Source: Deltaproteobacteria bacterium RIFOXYD12_FULL_50_9 (GTDB taxonomy: Bacteria > Desulfobacterota > Desulfobulbia > Desulfobulbales > CALZHT01). Taken from it: a stretch of 8,274 bases of DNA. Where the stretch lies: positions 12,127-20,400 of the forward strand of contig MGTA01000061.1 in NCBI GenBank assembly GCA_001799225.1, written 5' to 3'. A program made the translations under genes and the position numbers. Shown piece after piece: positions 4,526 through 8,274 of this stretch (position 1 is its first letter; every line of letters starts with the position of its first letter). A model generated the notes under the pieces. That model was not told the origin of the DNA. It did not search any database and worked only from the letters and a program-made list of their open reading frames with translations.

Positions 4526-5581
4526 ATGACGATCTGTATACCACGACATTACCGGCACGAACGACACCGGTTTGAATGTGAAATCATCACCCCCATGTTT
4601 TTAGGCAATGCCGACCAGGAGGCAGAACTGCGGGCCGCGCCATTCAAGGGACTTTTGCGTTACTGGTGGCGGGTGACGCAGGGGAATCGCTTCAGTTCGG
4701 AAGCGTTGTACAAAAAAGAGTCCGCACTATTTGGCAGCCCGGATGAGGAAGGAGGTGGCAGAAGCGGCGTCACCTTGCTAGTAGAACCAATTGGGGCTAT
4801 TGAAACCAGCAAGGTCAACTTTCCAAATCCTGGAGATATCGAGCACCCAGAAGTAACCGGCGGCAAAACCAAACCTCTCAATTATCTGGCAGGAATGGGT
4901 TTAATCAAAAACAATGAGGTATTACACTCGTATATCAAACCAGGATGCCGATTTATTTTGGAAGTTACCTGTCCTTCCTCCGCACAACAGGAGATACACA
5001 CCACCTTAACCTTGGTCAAGGCCTTTGCCGCCATCGGCAGTCGTTCCCGCAACGGTTGGGGATCATGGCAGATGCCGATTACCAACCCTGCCAAAATTGA
5101 TGCCTCGCTCAAAACATTGGATGAGGCATTGGATCACAGTTGTGATTACCCTCATTGCCTTGGAAAAGACGTTAAAGGGCATTTACTGTGGAAAACGAGG
5201 CCGGCAGCACAACGATGGGAAGACTGCATGAAAGACCTGGCCGACGCCTATGCCGGTATGCGAGCCAGATCAATTGATGGCCTTGGCAAAATTGCCATCA
5301 CCAACGGCCAACCAAGTGATCGGCATCTGCTGGGCTATCCGTTGACTAATCATAATTTTAATACCGGCCCGTGGAGAAACGGCCGTCATGCCTCCGGCCT
5401 GCGCCTCCTGGTCCGCAAAGATGGCAATCGCCAGTACCGCGGTTATATCCTACACCTGCCACACCTGTTTAGTGATAAAATGTGGCACGGCGAAGTTGAC
5501 CGGCAGAAGGGCATTTGGAAAAAAGTGCATGCCAAACTCGACAAACTCATGGTACGAGCCAAGCTGGAGGAACTTATATGA
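4526..5581 (+). CDS. cmr1: Cmr1, RAMP subunit of the type III-B CRISPR effector complex
   Basis: The start at 4526 gives 351 residues. An in-frame ATG at 4514 overlaps the GGAGG that sits 5 bases before 4526, so the later start is chosen. The N-terminal RAMP signature is very clear: EIITPMFLGNADQEAELRAA (19-38), then PFKGLLRYWWR (39-49), the Cmr1-type FKGLLRYWWR element. FGSPDEEGGGRSGV follows, and the glycine-rich loop GSRSRNGWGSW (171-181) is typical of Cas7-like RAMP proteins. Cmr1 caps one end of the Cmr backbone, near the 3' end of the crRNA, and helps hold target RNA. The gene overlaps cas10 by four bases (ATGA), so it is the first gene of a translationally coupled cmr operon. Length is at the low end for Cmr1, with no sign of truncation. 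Confidence 0.95.
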   Translation: MTICIPRHYRHERHRFECEIITPMFLGNADQEAELRAAPFKGLLRYWWRVTQGNRFSSEALYKKESALFGSPDEEGGGRSGVTLLVEPIGAIETSKVNFPNPGDIEHPEVTGGKTKPLNYLAGMGLIKNNEVLHSYIKPGCRFILEVTCPSSAQQEIHTTLTLVKAFAAIGSRSRNGWGSWQMPITNPAKIDASLKTLDEALDHSCDYPHCLGKDVKGHLLWKTRPAAQRWEDCMKDLADAYAGMRARSIDGLGKIAITNGQPSDRHLLGYPLTNHNFNTGPWRNGRHASGLRLLVRKDGNRQYRGYILHLPHLFSDKMWHGEVDRQKGIWKKVHAKLDKLMVRAKLEELI

Positions 5582-8274
5582 CGAAATTCGGTCAGAACAC
5601 CGATTACTGGGTACAGAAGATCATCATGTTCCTGCATGACCCGCCAGATAAACCCCTGCGTCTCCAAGGCCATGAGGAAAGAAGCGGCCGATTGCTCGAT
5701 ATCCTCGGGCTCCAGGCCAATTCACTGAACCACGAAATCTACGCCGAGGCCGACCGCATAGCCTCGGGCATGGATCGGGCCACCCTGCCCAGCTTTAACG
5801 AGGATGGCTTTGTTGATTTTCTCCTGGCTCCAAAAATCACCCATCCCACCGGCAAAGACGGCAGTCTTGCCATCGAACTGCCCGCCGGATTTGACCCCAC
5901 ACAAGTCCAGCACGCGCTTGAAGAGTTGCTGAAGAGTGACATCGGCATGGATGCCGATCAGGACGCCGGATATTCCGGGATGTTCAAAGGGCTGGAGGAG
6001 AAGTTTGCCCCGGCCCGATTCAATTATCTCTATTTCGTGCTGCGCCGCCGTTTGGCCCAAGAGAATATTGGCGGTTTGGGCGGTCTCTGGCCGCGGCTAC
6101 CTGCCGCCACCCGTATACCCGATCACTCCATATGGCAACATAACGGCCTTGTCTCGGCGCTCGGTTCCTGTTTCGCCTGTTCACCAAAACAAGGGGCAAG
6201 CCTAATGGTCTTTGGTATCACCCCGGTACAGGACTTCATCGAACGCGCCCGCAAGCTAAGGGATTTCTGGACAGGTTCGGTTCTCCTCTCCTGGTTGGCC
6301 TTTGAAGGGATCAAAAAGATCATGCTGGAGTTTGGCGCTGATCATGTCCTATATCCAAGCCTGCACGGTCAACCCCTGGTTGATGACTGGCTGGCATCTG
6401 ATAGCGGGCTGAAAATGAAAAAACTACTGGCTGGCATCAACGTCGCAGAAACAGACAATTCTGGAATCGCCACCTTTCCCAACAAGTTTGTTTTCCTCGC
6501 CCCCCAAGGCAAGGAACAAGAGATCGCCTCCATGATTGAGGCCCATATCCGTCAACAGTGGCTTGAACTTGGTGACAGCACCTTGCACGCTGTCGAGAAG
6601 GGTATCCAGCACCCCGACACCTACCTGCGCGAACAGTTTAACCGCCAGATCGGTTCATATTGGGATTTCCATTGGGCCGCCTGCCCAATGGCTGATGCTG
6701 GCGAGAAAGACATCTTGGCTGAACTGCTGCATGAAGACACTTACAAGATCAATCTTGCGCTCTTTGAGGACAGCAAAAAAATCTTTAAAACTACTGACAG
6801 TCGGGGATACCTGTACCCGGTAACCCATGCCCTGACCCAAACCTGTATGGCCGCCGGCAAGTCACACCGGGGCGATCAACGCCCGCCGGAACCAGGCATC
6901 AAGTGCGATCTGTTCGGCGAGTACGAGGCCCTGCGTTTTGCCTGGAAAGAAGGTGAAGACCGCAACCCTCCACCCTCCCAAGACCCTTTCTGGTCAAAGC
7001 TTCGTGAAAAATGGCCAAACAAGGTCGAATTCAAGAAAACCGAACGGCTGTGCGCCATTGCCCTGATGAAGCGGTTGGCCTACAAGGTGTGCACGGACTG
7101 GAAAGATCATCCACTGCAACGGCTGTTTCGCAAGGCGGACAGCTTCCCATCCTCCACCGAAACCGCCCTTACCGACTGGTTCGAGGCAGCGCGGCGGGCA
7201 AGCAAGGCGGTCGCACCACTCACGGAACTTAGCAAGGCAGGTTCCGTAGAATGGCAGAAAAAGCTGGCCCAATATTTTCACGCCTGCGGGGAGGAAGGAA
7301 AGAACAGCGGCAAGGACGAGCCCGAAATCTCTGAGTTACAAAAAGAAGAAAAAAGACTGGCCGATAAAATTTTCGGTCTTTGCCAGCCCAAGAGCACGGA
7401 TAGTTATTACGCCATTCTGATGATGGACGGCGACCGCATGGGCAAGCTGGTAAATGGCGAGACCATCGCTGCCAGTTGGGGCACGGTTCTACACCCTAAA
7501 CTGGTCAAACGCTTTGGTGGTCCTTTTTCTCCCCGGTTTAAGGACTTTTGGCAGGAACGCTTGTCGAAGAAACGGCTACTTGCCCCGGCAGTACATGCCG
7601 CCATCTCCGAGGCCTTAGGCGATTTTGCCTTGCTCACCGTACCGGAGATTATTAAAAATCATGGTGGGCGTCTCATTTATGCTGGCGGCGACGATGTCTG
7701 TGCCGTCCTCCCCGTCTCAACTGTGCTGGATGCGGCCCGCAAAATTGCCGAGGCATATGGCGCAGGCTTCCGTTTTCAACCGGATAGCCAACAAAAAAAA
7801 TGCGTCACCCTTGGAGCCTCCTGGCGACCGCAACCAGGTAAGCTCATGGTTCATCTCGGCCATGGTGATGAGTTGACCATCTCGGCTGGCATCCTGGTCT
7901 GCCATCACAAGAAACCGCTCAAGTCCGCTTTGCAACGCGCCCATCAACTCCTCGGCCTGGCGAAAAATGATTGCGGCCGCAATGCCTTCGCCCTTGAAGT
8001 GGATAAACGATCCGGCGGTGGTCGAATTTTCAAGGCCAAATGGCACCAAGCAGACGGGGCGACCTGCCTGCTTGACCATTTTCTCACGGTGTGCTCCGCC
8101 CTAGGCAGCGAGCAATCCGGCGAACAACTTAGCTCTTCCCTTGCCTACCGACTTCAGGAATTTCATGATGGATTGCTAGCCATGGCGACCGACAAACCGG
8201 AACTCCTCCCCAAGCTCATTGCTGCCCAACTCGGACGATCAGGCAAGAGCGACAAGGATAGCGATAATCAGAAA
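5578..8274 (+). CDS. cas10: Cas10/Cmr2, large subunit and cyclic oligoadenylate synthase of type III-B, 3'-partial
   Basis: The ATG at 5578 overlaps the cmr1 stop. The frame then stays open for 899 codons to the window edge, near the full length of a Cmr2. Landmarks in order are an N-terminal HD-type motif FLHDPPDKPL (His20-Asp21) followed by GHEERSG; the Cmr2 signature ITPVQDFIERARKLRDFW (214-231), continued by TGS; a CxxC (198, 201) just before it; MDGDRMGKL (616-624), the first conserved acidic element of the cyclase palm; and YAGGDDVCAVLP with GGDD at 703-706. Cas10 binds the crRNA-target duplex and, when activated, makes cyclic oligoadenylate from ATP at GGDD. HD domains in this family can cut single-stranded DNA, but Cmr2 HD activity is often weak or absent. 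The intact GGDD predicts a signalling effector nearby, and the deaminase-Nudix pair upstream is the obvious candidate in view. About 190 residues follow GGDD, so only the C-terminal end is missing. Confidence 0.96.
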   Translation, partial: MTKFGQNTDYWVQKIIMFLHDPPDKPLRLQGHEERSGRLLDILGLQANSLNHEIYAEADRIASGMDRATLPSFNEDGFVDFLLAPKITHPTGKDGSLAIELPAGFDPTQVQHALEELLKSDIGMDADQDAGYSGMFKGLEEKFAPARFNYLYFVLRRRLAQENIGGLGGLWPRLPAATRIPDHSIWQHNGLVSALGSCFACSPKQGASLMVFGITPVQDFIERARKLRDFWTGSVLLSWLAFEGIKKIMLEFGADHVLYPSLHGQPLVDDWLASDSGLKMKKLLAGINVAETDNSGIATFPNKFVFLAPQGKEQEIASMIEAHIRQQWLELGDSTLHAVEKGIQHPDTYLREQFNRQIGSYWDFHWAACPMADAGEKDILAELLHEDTYKINLALFEDSKKIFKTTDSRGYLYPVTHALTQTCMAAGKSHRGDQRPPEPGIKCDLFGEYEALRFAWKEGEDRNPPPSQDPFWSKLREKWPNKVEFKKTERLCAIALMKRLAYKVCTDWKDHPLQRLFRKADSFPSSTETALTDWFEAARRASKAVAPLTELSKAGSVEWQKKLAQYFHACGEEGKNSGKDEPEISELQKEEKRLADKIFGLCQPKSTDSYYAILMMDGDRMGKLVNGETIAASWGTVLHPKLVKRFGGPFSPRFKDFWQERLSKKRLLAPAVHAAISEALGDFALLTVPEIIKNHGGRLIYAGGDDVCAVLPVSTVLDAARKIAEAYGAGFRFQPDSQQKKCVTLGASWRPQPGKLMVHLGHGDELTISAGILVCHHKKPLKSALQRAHQLLGLAKNDCGRNAFALEVDKRSGGGRIFKAKWHQADGATCLLDHFLTVCSALGSEQSGEQLSSSLAYRLQEFHDGLLAMATDKPELLPKLIAAQLGRSGKSDKDSDNQK

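Noticed and set aside
5722..6060. 112-codon minus-strand frame inside cas10, and similar frames at 6994-7281 and 7717-8079
   Set aside because: All lie within the uninterrupted Cas10 frame and show no family motifs.
7793..7800. Run of eight A in cas10 as a programmed slippage site
   Set aside because: The frame continues with conserved-looking sequence afterwards, and no alternative-frame product makes sense; an ordinary Lys-Lys run.
1..8274. CRISPR array, tRNA or rRNA genes
   Set aside because: No spaced direct repeats of 25-40 bases and no tRNA cloverleaf or rRNA signature were seen on reading; an array may lie outside the window.

Overview
The window is a defence island from a bacterium of roughly 50% GC. 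It ends inside a type III-B (Cmr) CRISPR-Cas operon. No 16S or housekeeping gene gives the taxon. The dense VapBC-type toxin-antitoxin loci, the Cmr operon and the short 'GTAGGGGTACCCC'-like inverted repeat would suit a Gram-negative environmental lineage such as Desulfobacterota, but that is a guess from style, not shown by the sequence.

Layout. (1) Positions 1-1884, plus strand: a divergent adenosine deaminase cut by the left window edge, whose TAATG junction overlaps a Nudix hydrolase gene. (2) Positions 1990-2697, minus strand: a complete VapBC-type toxin-antitoxin pair with a near-consensus promoter and a small palindromic operator. (3) Positions 2731-2916, minus strand: the wreck of another VapBC locus, in which promoter, operator, ribosome binding site and start codon now lead straight into the last ~30 codons of a PIN toxin. 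(4) Positions 2938-3013: a miniature inverted repeat with 27-base arms, followed by a possible 33-codon gene. (5) Positions 3214-3928, plus strand: a two-gene TumE-like (DUF6516) toxin-antitoxin pair. (6) Positions 4020-4262, minus strand: an orphan VapB-like antitoxin with a perfect 14-base palindrome upstream. (7) Positions 4526-8274, plus strand: cmr1 and cas10/cmr2, joined by an ATGA overlap; cas10 runs off the right edge.

How it may work together. Cas10 keeps its GGDD cyclase motif, so target RNA binding by the Cmr complex should produce cyclic oligoadenylate. The deaminase-Nudix pair on the same strand, 2.6 kb upstream, is a plausible effector arm: CARF-fused adenosine deaminases (Cad1) of type III systems are known to turn ATP into ITP, and a Nudix enzyme could then hydrolyse the ITP and make the loss irreversible. 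Whether this deaminase carries a CARF domain cannot be seen, because its N-terminus lies outside the window. The toxin-antitoxin genes in between probably stabilise the island or mark its history of insertion and decay.
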